This document shows, piece by piece, positions 1 through 6,949 of a stretch of DNA of 24,027 nucleotides (position 1 is its first letter; every line of letters begins with the position of its first letter). Source of the DNA: a virus. The position numbers were made by a program, and so were the translations under genes. The notes under the pieces are model-generated. The model was given only the letters and a program-made list of their open reading frames with translations. It did not search any database and had not been told where the DNA came from. The DNA is taken from IMG/VR virus record IMGVR_UViG_3300025133_000590, positions 1-24,027 of that record, one strand, 5' to 3'.

Positions 1-193
1 CTTCAAAAAACATATATGCTTCTGCCGTTCCTTCGGCTCTATCAATCATAGTATGCAATATAGCAGTTAGCATTCTAATTTCAATGATAATACGGGGGCT
101 TTCAAAATCCTCCCCTACATCACCATTCGCCGTTAGGTCAATCATTCCTTGTAACATATCCATGTATCTTTCTAATTCTTTTCTCTTATTCAT
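1..193 (-). CDS. hypothetical protein, C-terminus cut by window edge
   Basis: This is the first 64 residues of a protein that runs off the left edge. The start (MNKRKELERYMDM) has a strong Shine-Dalgarno AAAGGAGATG about 7 nt upstream, and the frame is open throughout. The visible part is charged and helical, with an amphipathic N-terminal helix, and no motif I recognise. It is the last visible member of the leftward gene string and lies 15 nt after the preceding gene. Function unknown. Confidence 0.6.
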   Translation of the reverse strand, partial: MNKRKELERYMDMLQGMIDLTANGDVGEDFESPRIIIEIRMLTAILHTMIDRAEGTAEAYMFFE

Positions 194-208
194 TTTAATT
201 CATCTCCT

Positions 209-454
209 TTACTTTAATTCACCTATTCCATATACCAACCATGTTTTTTCTTTATGTGGTAAGTTTAATGTGTGTGGTGATTCTTGATATACCATGTACT
301 TCCATTCATGTTCATGTTCACTAATGAACCTTGCCGTTTCTCGGAAAGTAAATGCCTTGTGTAACCATACGCCCCAAACCTTTAGCCCATTTGAAAGGGT
401 TAGCAATTCTCTATGTCTGTTATCTATAATGTATTTTTTAGTTCCTATTTTCAT
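209..454 (-). CDS. hypothetical protein (81 aa)
   Basis: An 81-residue protein rich in aromatic and basic residues (MKIGTKKYIIDNRHREL at the start), with no membrane segment and no Cys pairs. I do not recognise the family. The start codon overlaps the stop of the upstream gene as ATGA and is served by GGAGATGATTAA within that gene, a clear sign of translational coupling. Its alternating hydrophobic pattern suggests a small beta-rich fold, but this is inference. Confidence 0.6.
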   Translation of the reverse strand: MKIGTKKYIIDNRHRELLTLSNGLKVWGVWLHKAFTFRETARFISEHEHEWKYMVYQESPHTLNLPHKEKTWLVYGIGELK

Positions 455-687
455 TTAATCATCTCCTTCAACACCTCTCGTAAGTGTGAACCATCCTGTT
501 GTTGAACAATGTCGCTCACTAATTTCTTCCATGCTTGTAGTTCCTTGACTTCTGCTAAGAGAAGTGGTGCGTCATCCATTAAGAGTGCATTAGCAATCAT
601 TACTTCTTCGGGGGTATCGGGAGGATGCCACCTTTCTATGTGCATTCGCTCATATTCATGTCCTTTGTATTTGTCTGTGTCAATCAT
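451..687 (-). CDS. hypothetical protein (78 aa)
   Basis: A 78-residue acidic protein. The N-terminal third is charged (MIDTDKYKGHEYERMHIERW); the rest looks like two amphipathic helices ending REVLKEMIK. A GGTGATAGA Shine-Dalgarno precedes the ATG. The stop overlaps the next start by 4 nt. No family recognised; it belongs to the run of small accessory genes at the left end of the window. Confidence 0.6.
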   Translation of the reverse strand: MIDTDKYKGHEYERMHIERWHPPDTPEEVMIANALLMDDAPLLLAEVKELQAWKKLVSDIVQQQDGSHLREVLKEMIK

Positions 688-701
688 TCTATCACCAACA
701 A

Positions 702-845
702 TTACAAGAAGCCATAATGTGAATCATAATCCATCATATCCTTTATCTCTTGCATACATGCACCACAAATACACGCACCATTATTCTCAATCCATTGTTT
801 CGCTTGTGTGCATTCACACATATCACATTTCTTTTCGTCAATCAT
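702..845 (-). CDS. small Cys-rich (zinc-finger-like) protein, 47 aa
   Basis: A 47-residue ORF starting MIDEKKCDMCECTQ. It has a CxxCxC group at residues 7-12 and a second CxCxxC group around 25-30, so it probably binds one zinc ion. The start overlaps the stop of the upstream gene as ATGA (842-845), and the next gene begins 14 nt downstream with its own GGTGAT. The paired cysteines and the coupled junctions argue for a real gene despite its length. Its partner and role are unknown; small zinc proteins like this often bind nucleic acid or another protein. Confidence 0.6.
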   Translation of the reverse strand: MIDEKKCDMCECTQAKQWIENNGACICGACMQEIKDMMDYDSHYGFL

Positions 846-1135
846 TCTTCTTCACCTTTGAGTATAGTTTCAATGCGGTTTCTCATTTCATACATATCAG
901 TTTTCTTCGTTTGAAAATCGCTAAGTATAAGCAGTAATTCATGGCGAAAACGCTTGACTTCTTTTTTCAAATCTTCAATAATTGAAATAGGTTGTCCGAA
1001 CCAACCACAGTTACATTGAAAATATCCTTCTTCAACATGAGAAGTTTCACCGCCACACCCCTCTTGAGGGCAATCGTATTCTGTTTCATCCCATTCTTCC
1101 CATGTTTTTCCATTGTATTTTCTTGTTCCTATCAT
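842..1135 (-). CDS. zinc-ribbon-like protein with C-terminal coiled coil
   Basis: A 97-residue protein. A short N-terminal arm (MIGTRKYNGKTWEEW) is followed by a probable zinc ribbon: a CPQEGCGG motif near residues 22-29 and CNCGW near 41-45. Residues from about 50 on form a long charged helix (LKKEVKRFRHELL...) with coiled-coil character, so it may dimerise. Shine-Dalgarno GGAGGCGATTG lies just upstream, and both junctions are 4-nt overlaps. Function unknown; a DNA- or RNA-binding accessory protein is possible. Confidence 0.6.
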   Translation of the reverse strand: MIGTRKYNGKTWEEWDETEYDCPQEGCGGETSHVEEGYFQCNCGWFGQPISIIEDLKKEVKRFRHELLLILSDFQTKKTDMYEMRNRIETILKGEEE

Positions 1136-1365
1136 TCAATCGCCTCCTCGTTCCATACCTCTTTTACTTTTTTCAAATGTCGGGTTATTTCATCCATACA
1201 ATGTTCCCCTATGAGGTTCACTACATTATCCCTAAAACTCGCATCCTTATTATATTCGGGATGTTTCATTAAATATTCATCAATTGCTATAACATCTATT
1301 CCGAGCATTCTCCAACCCAAAGCCTTCCCCGCTTCTAATGTAGCGTATGTGGTATATGAGGTCAT
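1132..1365 (-). CDS. hypothetical protein (77 aa)
   Basis: A 77-residue, mostly helical, acidic protein starting MTSYTTYATLEAGKALGW. It has one Cys and no recognised motif. The ATG overlaps the upstream stop (1362-1365), with GGGGGTAGAAGA as a weaker ribosome site. The coupling in a string of small genes supports expression; no function can be given. Confidence 0.55.
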   Translation of the reverse strand: MTSYTTYATLEAGKALGWRMLGIDVIAIDEYLMKHPEYNKDASFRDNVVNLIGEHCMDEITRHLKKVKEVWNEEAIE

Positions 1366-1634
1366 TCTTCTACCCCCAACACTATTTTTCCTTCTTTTTG
1401 TAAAGTAAGAAATACTTCTCTACTTCTTTTAAGAGAAAAAGCCAATTGCATTACATTTACTATCGCATCACATATATGTTGCTCTTTTAGTAAGATTCTA
1501 CTTGCAGTTACAAAATCATTACAATCTATACAGACTCTATCATCAAAGTTTTCTAAAAGAGGTTGAGGGTTATTACCTTCATATTCCTTCATCTCTTTAT
1601 CGCATATTTTACATCCTATTATTTTATCATTCAT
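1362..1634 (-). CDS. zinc-finger-like protein (90 aa)
   Basis: A 90-residue protein with two CxxC pairs, at residues 8-11 (CKIC) and about 35-38 (CIDC), separated by 23 residues, as expected for a treble-clef or zinc-ribbon knuckle. The C-terminal half is a helical region (IVNVMQLAFSLKRSREVF). The start has GGTGAAATGGA upstream. It is followed directly by another small gene through a 4-nt overlap. No family name can be assigned. Confidence 0.6.
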   Translation of the reverse strand: MNDKIIGCKICDKEMKEYEGNNPQPLLENFDDRVCIDCNDFVTASRILLKEQHICDAIVNVMQLAFSLKRSREVFLTLQKEGKIVLGVEE

Positions 1635-1647
1635 TCCATTTCACCTT

Positions 1648-1848
1648 CTATTCTAATGGATGAGAAACATTACTATCTCCCAAAACCCACTTCAATGCTT
1701 TAATCACACCCTCAAGTGCTTTATAATTACGCATATGATATATGCGGTTATCTTTACCCTTCATCAATTCAAAATGCTTCTTTTGCAAATCAATTGCTTT
1801 CTCAAGCATTTCCTCAATTTCAACCCATGTTCTATCATATGTTCTCAT
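1648..1848 (-). CDS. hypothetical helical protein (66 aa)
   Basis: A 66-residue protein starting MRTYDRTWVEIEEML, helical and charged throughout, with no motif recognised. I chose the ATG at 1848 rather than an in-frame ATG at 1869. The clear Shine-Dalgarno AGGTGAG lies between the upstream stop (1859) and 1848, while the longer form would start inside the upstream gene with no ribosome site. It follows the clamp-like gene at the end of the replication block. Confidence 0.6.
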   Translation of the reverse strand: MRTYDRTWVEIEEMLEKAIDLQKKHFELMKGKDNRIYHMRNYKALEGVIKALKWVLGDSNVSHPLE

Positions 1849-1858
1849 CTTCTCACCT

Positions 1859-2656
1859 CTAGTTCCCATCTAAATAAGACGCTCTTAATAAAAGCGTATG
1901 GGGGGATAATGCAATAAATGGGGTAGTGTCATTACTATTAAACAAAATATTTACTTCCTCACTATCTCTAAATGCTGAATGGATTGGTGCGGTTATACAT
2001 ATTTCACTTTTACCCGTAGAAGATATGAAGGCAACATCTACCTTTTGACTAAACCTCTCAACCATATCATTAGATGATATTATAACCCCTCCACTATCAA
2101 TAGTAAAGGAATATTTACCCGACCCTACTACTTCACAAGAAGTCATAACACTCCTTAATTGAGAACCCCTAATATTAAAACCACTAATAACATCCACTCC
2201 CTTAAACTGTTGTTTAACACTTAACTCAGCAAAGAACATACCCTTAACCCCATTATACACATTAGCAATTTCTTGTGAATGGGGGTGCAAAAACATTGTT
2301 GGTAAAACCACTTCTTTTACACCATCCTCAATTTTACAAGTATCGCCAATATCAATGTTTAACTCACCTTCCATATTCTTAAGGTGTTTTAACACCCTAT
2401 CAATATCTAAAATAACATCTTCCTGTTCGGTAGGTAGCCCATCAACCCAATGATGAATATACATTTCATTAGTTCCATTACTAAACAACCATCCACTTCT
2501 TGAAGTTTGGTCTGTATGTCCCAAAGGGTATGATTTAATCTTTACACAATTACCCAAACTTTCACTCTTTAACCCATTAGGGGTTAGATATTTACCTCGC
2601 CCTCTAACGGTTTCTAACGCCTGAACCAATCTTTGTTTCTCTATGGTTAAACGCAT
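1859..2656 (-). CDS. probable PCNA-like sliding clamp (divergent)
   Basis: 265 residues, near the 245-250 usual for archaeal PCNA. The proposed role is a ring that tethers polymerase and ligase to DNA. The pattern fits two PCNA-type repeats. The first half has VLKHLKNMEGELNIDIGD near 88-105. The second opens with FKGVDVISGFNIRGSQLRSV near 152 and YSFTIDSGGVIISSND near 182-197, and the C-terminal strands (VNILFNSNDTTPFIAL) match the last clamp strand. No single diagnostic motif is present, so this rests on size, strand pattern and neighbours. It lies immediately downstream of the Sak4-like ATPase (TAATG overlap) and in the same operon as the clamp loader, SSB and ligase. It could be another beta-rich replication protein. 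Confidence 0.5.
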   Translation of the reverse strand: MRLTIEKQRLVQALETVRGRGKYLTPNGLKSESLGNCVKIKSYPLGHTDQTSRSGWLFSNGTNEMYIHHWVDGLPTEQEDVILDIDRVLKHLKNMEGELNIDIGDTCKIEDGVKEVVLPTMFLHPHSQEIANVYNGVKGMFFAELSVKQQFKGVDVISGFNIRGSQLRSVMTSCEVVGSGKYSFTIDSGGVIISSNDMVERFSQKVDVAFISSTGKSEICITAPIHSAFRDSEEVNILFNSNDTTPFIALSPHTLLLRASYLDGN

Positions 2657-3492
2657 TATAAACTACCATCCTGTAATTCGGACATAGAAACCCAAGTTAC
2701 ATTACCGTTTTCAACAGTTAGGATAGTATATTGTTTCCCTGTAATAGAGGGATTAGTTTTACTTGATTTAACCTTAGCATAGAAAGTAGTTTTATTAGGC
2801 AACATGGCTTTACTTACTTCTATTTCTTGGTTAATAGCCGCAAAGGTATTCCTTCCAACATCGGCCTTTCTTCCCGTAGGATTAGGGTTATTGATATTTT
2901 CATAAACATCTTTCATATGGGTAATAACATAAACATCACAATCTAAAGACAAAACCTTATCCATCAAATCATCATACACTTTATTTCTCTTACCCCAAAG
3001 TAAGGGGAGAAACTTAGTGTTAGTAGAACGCTTATCTTCATTAACTGCTAAAAAGCATATATCCTTCCATCTATCTGCACCATCAAAAATAAACTTTATT
3101 TTCTTCCCTTCATTTAGGGCTTCTTTGACTATTGATATGTAGGCTTCTGCTATGAGAATAGTTTCATCTAAATCGGGGTAGCCTTCTGTATCTCTAAAAA
3201 TAGGATTTAGTATTTTAATAGTAGGGTCTGAATCCCAATTGGCTCTCCAAGTAGGTTCGCAACCATTATCAAAATCCAAAATATAAAGTTCTGTATCTTT
3301 TAATTCTTCTTCTGTTCTACAATCCATAGCAATTCCCGATTTGCCCACTTTAGGTTCACCGTACAATAATACTCTTTGGTATGCTCTTGTTCTTTCTTCT
3401 AAGGCTTTCAGTCTTTTCACTACTAATTGTTTAGCAACAGTTAGTGCCGTTCCTTTAGTTATCGCTTCTTTATTATTATTTATTAAACTCAT
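2656..3492 (-). CDS. RecA/RadA-family ATPase, Sak4-like (AAA_24)
   Basis: A 278-residue P-loop ATPase likely to act in single-strand annealing or recombination during virus replication. Walker A is GEPKVGKS (45-52), Walker B is KFIFDGAD (133-140) and a sensor-type strand DVYVITHMKD spans 186-195. The short RecA core without the RadA N-terminal HhH domain, and the text around Walker A (RVLLYGEPKVGKSGIAMD), fit phage Sak4/AAA_24 proteins rather than host RadA. It follows the OB-fold protein with an 88-nt gap, a common pairing because Sak4 proteins work with SSBs. Start ATG has GAGGAATTAAA upstream and is overlapped as ATGA by a possible micro-ORF. Confidence 0.85.
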   Translation of the reverse strand: MSLINNNKEAITKGTALTVAKQLVVKRLKALEERTRAYQRVLLYGEPKVGKSGIAMDCRTEEELKDTELYILDFDNGCEPTWRANWDSDPTIKILNPIFRDTEGYPDLDETILIAEAYISIVKEALNEGKKIKFIFDGADRWKDICFLAVNEDKRSTNTKFLPLLWGKRNKVYDDLMDKVLSLDCDVYVITHMKDVYENINNPNPTGRKADVGRNTFAAINQEIEVSKAMLPNKTTFYAKVKSSKTNPSITGKQYTILTVENGNVTWVSMSELQDGSL

Positions 3493-3557
3493 TTTAATTC
3501 CTCTAAGGGCTTCGCACCCACTTGAGCGTCATTCAATGCGTAAACGCCTACACGCAT
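3489..3557 (-). CDS. possible micro-ORF (22 aa) between SSB and ATPase genes
   Basis: A 22-codon ORF (starts MRVGVYALNDAQ) fills most of the only sizeable gap inside the replication block. Its TGA overlaps the ATPase start as ATGA, exactly like the other gene junctions here. GGAG is present upstream but unusually close to the ATG. The start codon also lies inside an inverted repeat, AATGCGT...ACGCATT, with a 10-nt loop, so the stretch may instead be an RNA hairpin that controls the ATPase. Low confidence as a gene. Confidence 0.3.
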   Translation of the reverse strand: MRVGVYALNDAQVGAKPLEELK

Positions 3558-3580
3558 TACTCCTGTATTGTTTGGTTTAG

Positions 3581-4792
3581 TTAGAACCAATCGCTGAAGG
3601 TTTCACCGGAGTCGGTGTATTCTACTGCGTTTCCTCTTTTATCTTGTACAAAAATGCCGGAAACATTTATGCTTGCTTGTCTTAGGTTTCCATCTTGGTC
3701 TTTACTTTGACTCGTTCTGCCGATAATAGCCACCTTACTACCAATTCCAAACTCCATTTTAATGTGGGGCGGAATCCAACATGGTGTTGAGGCAAAATTA
3801 CCATCTTCATAGGAATAATCTGCATCCAAATCTGCAATAAACAAAGTGCGATTACCTGTAACTTGACTTGCCGTTGTTTGCATATTAGTTACATTACCCT
3901 CGGTAATAATAATCTTCTCATCAAAGGGCACATTCATGTTTTGGTTATGTATGTGCTCAAGGCCAACAAGTGGGGCGACTGTAATGTGTTCACCCATTAA
4001 CTCAAACATTTTTTCTTTATCGGCTTCACTCGTTTCATCATCTTGGTATTCAACAGAAGTTAAAGAGTTATTTACAGTATATATTCTATTAGTATCGGGT
4101 TTCCAATTGCCTTGTAATTGGATATACTTGTAAGGTTCAATATCCCAATTTTCGGCGATTTCACCCTTAGCCTTAATAGACCACAAACGCACACCACTAT
4201 CTCCTTCTTCACCTATAAAATAAACATTTCTTTGTTTATCGTCAAGGGGTCTTGGATTTCCATATCTTTTATTAGGTTGCCCATCCCAATTATTAGTTTG
4301 TTGGGTTTCAAGGGGGATAATAGTTACACCATCAATTTCCATTACAGACTTTGGTGGCTCAAAAGTGTTACCTTTGGTTGATACTTTCTCTTTACCATCT
4401 CTAGGACAATACTTACTAAGAGTATATCCGCTATCGGTCTTTTCCATTTTAGCAAACTTACCGGCCATATACGCTTCATCTCTATTTCTAATAAACTCCG
4501 CTTGAAGGGTGATTCTCTTACTTTCTTCCCAATCTCTCACATTTTCTACGGCAACCACGAACCCAAATCCGGTCTTAACATATTTACCGGCGGTGCTTGT
4601 TGTTCCTGTGCTTTCTTTCTTTTGTAGACTTAGTAACCCTGCAAACCATGTTCTAAATAGAGCCAATTGCATTTTAGCATCATCGGGCCCAAAATTGTTT
4701 TCTTCACCGATGGCTTCCCACTTAGCCTCTACTTCTTCAATTGGTTTGCCCAATTTGCTACTTGCTTGTTCTAATTCATTTTTATAATTCAT
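3581..4792 (-). CDS. OB-fold single-stranded DNA-binding protein candidate (RPA/SSB-like)
   Basis: 403 residues. An N-terminal helical segment (MNYKNELEQASSKLG...) is followed by a beta-rich body with several OB-type stretches, such as YIQLQGNW, KIIITEGNV and SKVAIIGRTSQ. The acidic C-terminal tail ends DSGETFSDWF, like the acidic, aromatic-tipped tails of bacterial SSB and T7 gp2.5 that recruit partners. The expected role is coating single strands at the fork. The start is ATG 4792: AAAGGAG sits in the last codons of the clamp-loader gene 7-8 nt upstream, whereas the longer frame to 4840 would overlap that gene without a ribosome site. It lies between RFC and the Sak4-like ATPase. No CxxC zinc finger is visible. 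The OB assignment is inference from pattern and context. Confidence 0.6.
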   Translation of the reverse strand: MNYKNELEQASSKLGKPIEEVEAKWEAIGEENNFGPDDAKMQLALFRTWFAGLLSLQKKESTGTTSTAGKYVKTGFGFVVAVENVRDWEESKRITLQAEFIRNRDEAYMAGKFAKMEKTDSGYTLSKYCPRDGKEKVSTKGNTFEPPKSVMEIDGVTIIPLETQQTNNWDGQPNKRYGNPRPLDDKQRNVYFIGEEGDSGVRLWSIKAKGEIAENWDIEPYKYIQLQGNWKPDTNRIYTVNNSLTSVEYQDDETSEADKEKMFELMGEHITVAPLVGLEHIHNQNMNVPFDEKIIITEGNVTNMQTTASQVTGNRTLFIADLDADYSYEDGNFASTPCWIPPHIKMEFGIGSKVAIIGRTSQSKDQDGNLRQASINVSGIFVQDKRGNAVEYTDSGETFSDWF

Positions 4793-4794
4793 TT

Positions 4795-5721
4795 TTATTT
4801 CTCCTTTTGTTTCATTTGTTTTATTTGTGCTATCATCCAAGACGCTAATACTCTTGGGGTCATAGCCATTCCTCTATACTGTGTTTCACCTATAATTCTC
4901 AAATAATTATATTTTTTTGAGTTGTTAAACTTTCTTGATGAAATAATTTCATCGTGCATTGAATCGCACATTTCCTCTATGGTTGAGCCCCCTTTTAATA
5001 GAGCCAACACATCATCGTGCGCCGCATTTACATCACCGGAGTCAAGAGCATATAATAGTTCCGAATATTCTCTTTTGTTATCCATTATTGGTAATAATGC
5101 CCCCTTCTTAAAAAGGGTTTCCAAACCATTAAGTGCCTTTCTAATATCCCCACCATATGTTTCAAGATGTTGTATTAAAAATGTCGTATCTACTGTAAGC
5201 CCCTCCGCCATTAACACACCTTTAACCAAGTGCTCACCATCTTCAAGTGTAATGGGGTTGAACAATATACTTTTACACCTTGATGCTATCGGGTCAATTA
5301 TTTTACTCCTTTTGTTGCAAGTTAATATAAACCTAACATTATTGTGGTATTTTTCCATAATTCTTTTTAGTGCCTCTTGAGCCGATTTAGTCATACCATC
5401 TATCTCATCTAATAAACATATTTTATATGGTATATCACCTAAACTATTAGTGGAGGCAAACCCACCAATTGTCATTCTTACTGTTTCTAACCTACGGTCA
5501 TTACTAGCATTTAATTCTAAAAAATTACTATTAAAACCATCACCTAATATTTCCCTACTTAATGCTAAGGCCGCACTTGTTTTCCCTACTCCGGCTTGAC
5601 CGTAAAATAACAAATGGGGCATTGATTCGGGTTCTATAACCCATACCTTAGCAAGAGAAGTGAATGCTTCTTGTGAAACAATATTATCTATTTTCTCCGG
5701 TCTATATTTTTCTACCCACAT
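4795..5721 (-). CDS. rfcS: replication factor C small subunit (clamp loader)
   Basis: A 308-residue AAA+ clamp loader that opens the PCNA ring and places it on primed DNA. It begins with the classic MWVEKYRPEK (RFC box II). Walker A is GQAGVGKT (41-48), Walker B LLDEID (103-108), sensor 1 FILTCN (131-136), the SRC arginine-finger motif is at 147-149, and a sensor-2-like GGDIRKALN follows further on. The length is slightly below the usual 320. ATG 5721 was chosen because AAAGGAGAGG lies 7 nt upstream and the codon overlaps the upstream stop as TAATG; an in-frame ATG at 5754 lies inside the upstream gene. No large subunit is visible here, so the virus may use a small-subunit-only loader or borrow the host's large subunit. 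Confidence 0.95.
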   Translation of the reverse strand: MWVEKYRPEKIDNIVSQEAFTSLAKVWVIEPESMPHLLFYGQAGVGKTSAALALSREILGDGFNSNFLELNASNDRRLETVRMTIGGFASTNSLGDIPYKICLLDEIDGMTKSAQEALKRIMEKYHNNVRFILTCNKRSKIIDPIASRCKSILFNPITLEDGEHLVKGVLMAEGLTVDTTFLIQHLETYGGDIRKALNGLETLFKKGALLPIMDNKREYSELLYALDSGDVNAAHDDVLALLKGGSTIEEMCDSMHDEIISSRKFNNSKKYNYLRIIGETQYRGMAMTPRVLASWMIAQIKQMKQKEK

Positions 5722-5942
5722 TAATCTTCCTCTCCTTTTGTTCCCAAACCCCAAAGTGCTACCCTTCTTGGGCCTACTAATTTTATTTTTTTAACAGATG
5801 ATAAAGATGCACACGCTCTCGCTATTGCATTTCTTGTTGGGTATTGCCTTCCACACTTTGCTCTAATCTTATCGTAAATAGACTGTGTAGTGCAATCGCC
5901 CTCTGTTAATTCCTGTATTATTTTCTCATCGTATTTACCCAT
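5721..5942 (-). CDS. small winged-helix-type DNA-binding protein
   Basis: 73 residues with a winged-helix layout. Helix 1 is KYDEKIIQELTEGD, followed by TQSIYDKIRAK, a recognition-helix region TRNAIARACASL and a wing strand pair ending RRVALWGLG. It is clearly related to the protein at 17505-17768: both share I-DKxR, TRN and a terminal WGL. It probably binds DNA as a regulator or replication accessory. The ATG at 5942 has GGAGAG 6 nt upstream; an alternative GTG at 5945 is too close to that site. It is coupled to the clamp-loader gene by TAATG. Confidence 0.6.
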   Translation of the reverse strand: MGKYDEKIIQELTEGDCTTQSIYDKIRAKCGRQYPTRNAIARACASLSSVKKIKLVGPRRVALWGLGTKGEED

Positions 5943-5944
5943 CA

Positions 5945-6196
5945 CTATCTCTCCAATTTTATTATTTGGTTTTTACCACCATTATGTAAATAAGCCACCA
6001 TCTCATAAAAATATTCTTTATCCCATTTCCACTTTACTTTACTATCTATAAACATTAAATTATTGACACCATTAATATGTAACCATTCTAATAAATGTTG
6101 TTCATTAGGTTGTTGGTTTTTTAGTAGCGCAAGAACATACTCTCTATTAGGATTTGCTAAATACTGTTGAACAATATTATACATACTTAACTTCAT
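5945..6196 (-). CDS. hypothetical protein (83 aa)
   Basis: An 83-residue protein starting MKLSMYNIVQQYLANPNREY, with two probable helices, then a Trp/Lys-rich centre (KVKWKWDKEYFYEM) and a basic end. Family not recognised. ATG 6196 has GGTGA 6 nt upstream and forms a TGATG overlap with the upstream stop. It sits between the LAGLIDADG-like and winged-helix genes of the replication block. Confidence 0.55.
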   Translation of the reverse strand: MKLSMYNIVQQYLANPNREYVLALLKNQQPNEQHLLEWLHINGVNNLMFIDSKVKWKWDKEYFYEMVAYLHNGGKNQIIKLER

Positions 6197-6597
6197 CAAA
6201 TCTCACCCTTTATTCTTAAAATCTCATCTAAACCACCTTGAACCAAGTGGCGTTTATCATACCATACATCTAATATCGCCCTAAACTTATCCCACTTATC
6301 TTTAGCATCGGGTAAAGACGGAACAAGACTTTCTATCTTTTCTATATCAGCCCTACCACTTATTCTAAGCACAGGCCGTTGCCTTGCTTTAGTTTCTTTA
6401 CTGTAATACCTTGCTGATATTTGTTGTTGAAGAAGTGAACGCTGAACGCCCTTAAGAAAAGACTCTTGGCCTCTAATTATTACCCCTATTCGTATTTCAT
6501 AACCCACTAACTTTTTACTGTTCTTAAAAACTACTGCTTCGGGAACGGCACATGAAAGTAATATCCCTTGTAATTGTTCTTTACTATACACATTCAT
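6196..6597 (-). CDS. LAGLIDADG-fold-like protein without the catalytic helix
   Basis: 133 residues. The body resembles one LAGLIDADG homing-endonuclease half: strand pair GYEIRIGVIIRG, helix ESFLKGVQRSLLQQ, strands ARYYSKETKARQRPVLRISG, helix IEKIESLVPSL, then the typical ending KWDKFRAILDVWYDKRHL and GLDEILRIKG. The N-terminal helix (MNVYSKEQLQGILLSC) lacks the LAGLIDADG signature with its acidic residue, so nuclease activity is not expected. It may be a domesticated DNA-binding protein of the replication block. ATG 6597 is preceded by GGGAG 8 nt upstream, and the gene overlaps the upstream one by 14 nt. The family call is from memory of the fold pattern. Confidence 0.45.
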   Translation of the reverse strand: MNVYSKEQLQGILLSCAVPEAVVFKNSKKLVGYEIRIGVIIRGQESFLKGVQRSLLQQQISARYYSKETKARQRPVLRISGRADIEKIESLVPSLPDAKDKWDKFRAILDVWYDKRHLVQGGLDEILRIKGEI

Positions 6598-6949
6598 CAC
6601 CCACTCTCCCTATATAGTCAAATTGTAATTCTAAAAACTTCAACCCATCCTGTATTACTTGGGGCACAAACTCATAATCTATATTCCCTCCAAAGGCCCA
6701 TTGAATACTCCACCCTCGCCTTGTGCCGTAAATCCTAGCATCAGTAATATCCACTTCTTCTAATATATTACTATACCTCGCCCGTTCTAAACCATTGAGC
6801 ACTAAATGGTCTGTAACTGCAAAATTAAGGATGGCTACATCCTTTGGGCTTAGTGGGCCATACACCATAAAACAATAAGAAGTTACACCGCCATATTTTT
6901 CTACCCACTTCATCAACCATTTATTTTCCGCCAACATTACCACCCACAT
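6584..6949 (-). CDS. hypothetical protein (about 121 aa)
   Basis: A protein of about 121 residues with a mixed alpha/beta pattern (SYCFMVYGPLSPKDVAILNF, then RIYGTRRGWSIQWAFGG). No family recognised. The start is uncertain: ATG 6949 has little ribosome-site support, and ATG 6937 has GGTGG only a few bases upstream. Either way it overlaps the histone-fold gene by 17-29 nt and the LAGLIDADG-like gene by 14 nt. Its position suggests a replication accessory. Confidence 0.5.
   Translation of the reverse strand: MWVVMLAENKWLMKWVEKYGGVTSYCFMVYGPLSPKDVAILNFAVTDHLVLNGLERARYSNILEEVDITDARIYGTRRGWSIQWAFGGNIDYEFVPQVIQDGLKFLELQFDYIGRVGDECV

Noticed and set aside
509-937. Plus-strand ORF of 142 codons
   Set aside because: Antisense to four coupled minus-strand genes that have ribosome sites and zinc motifs; no ribosome site of its own.
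4922-5380. Plus-strand ORF of 152 codons
   Set aside because: Lies antisense within the clamp-loader gene, whose motifs are unambiguous.
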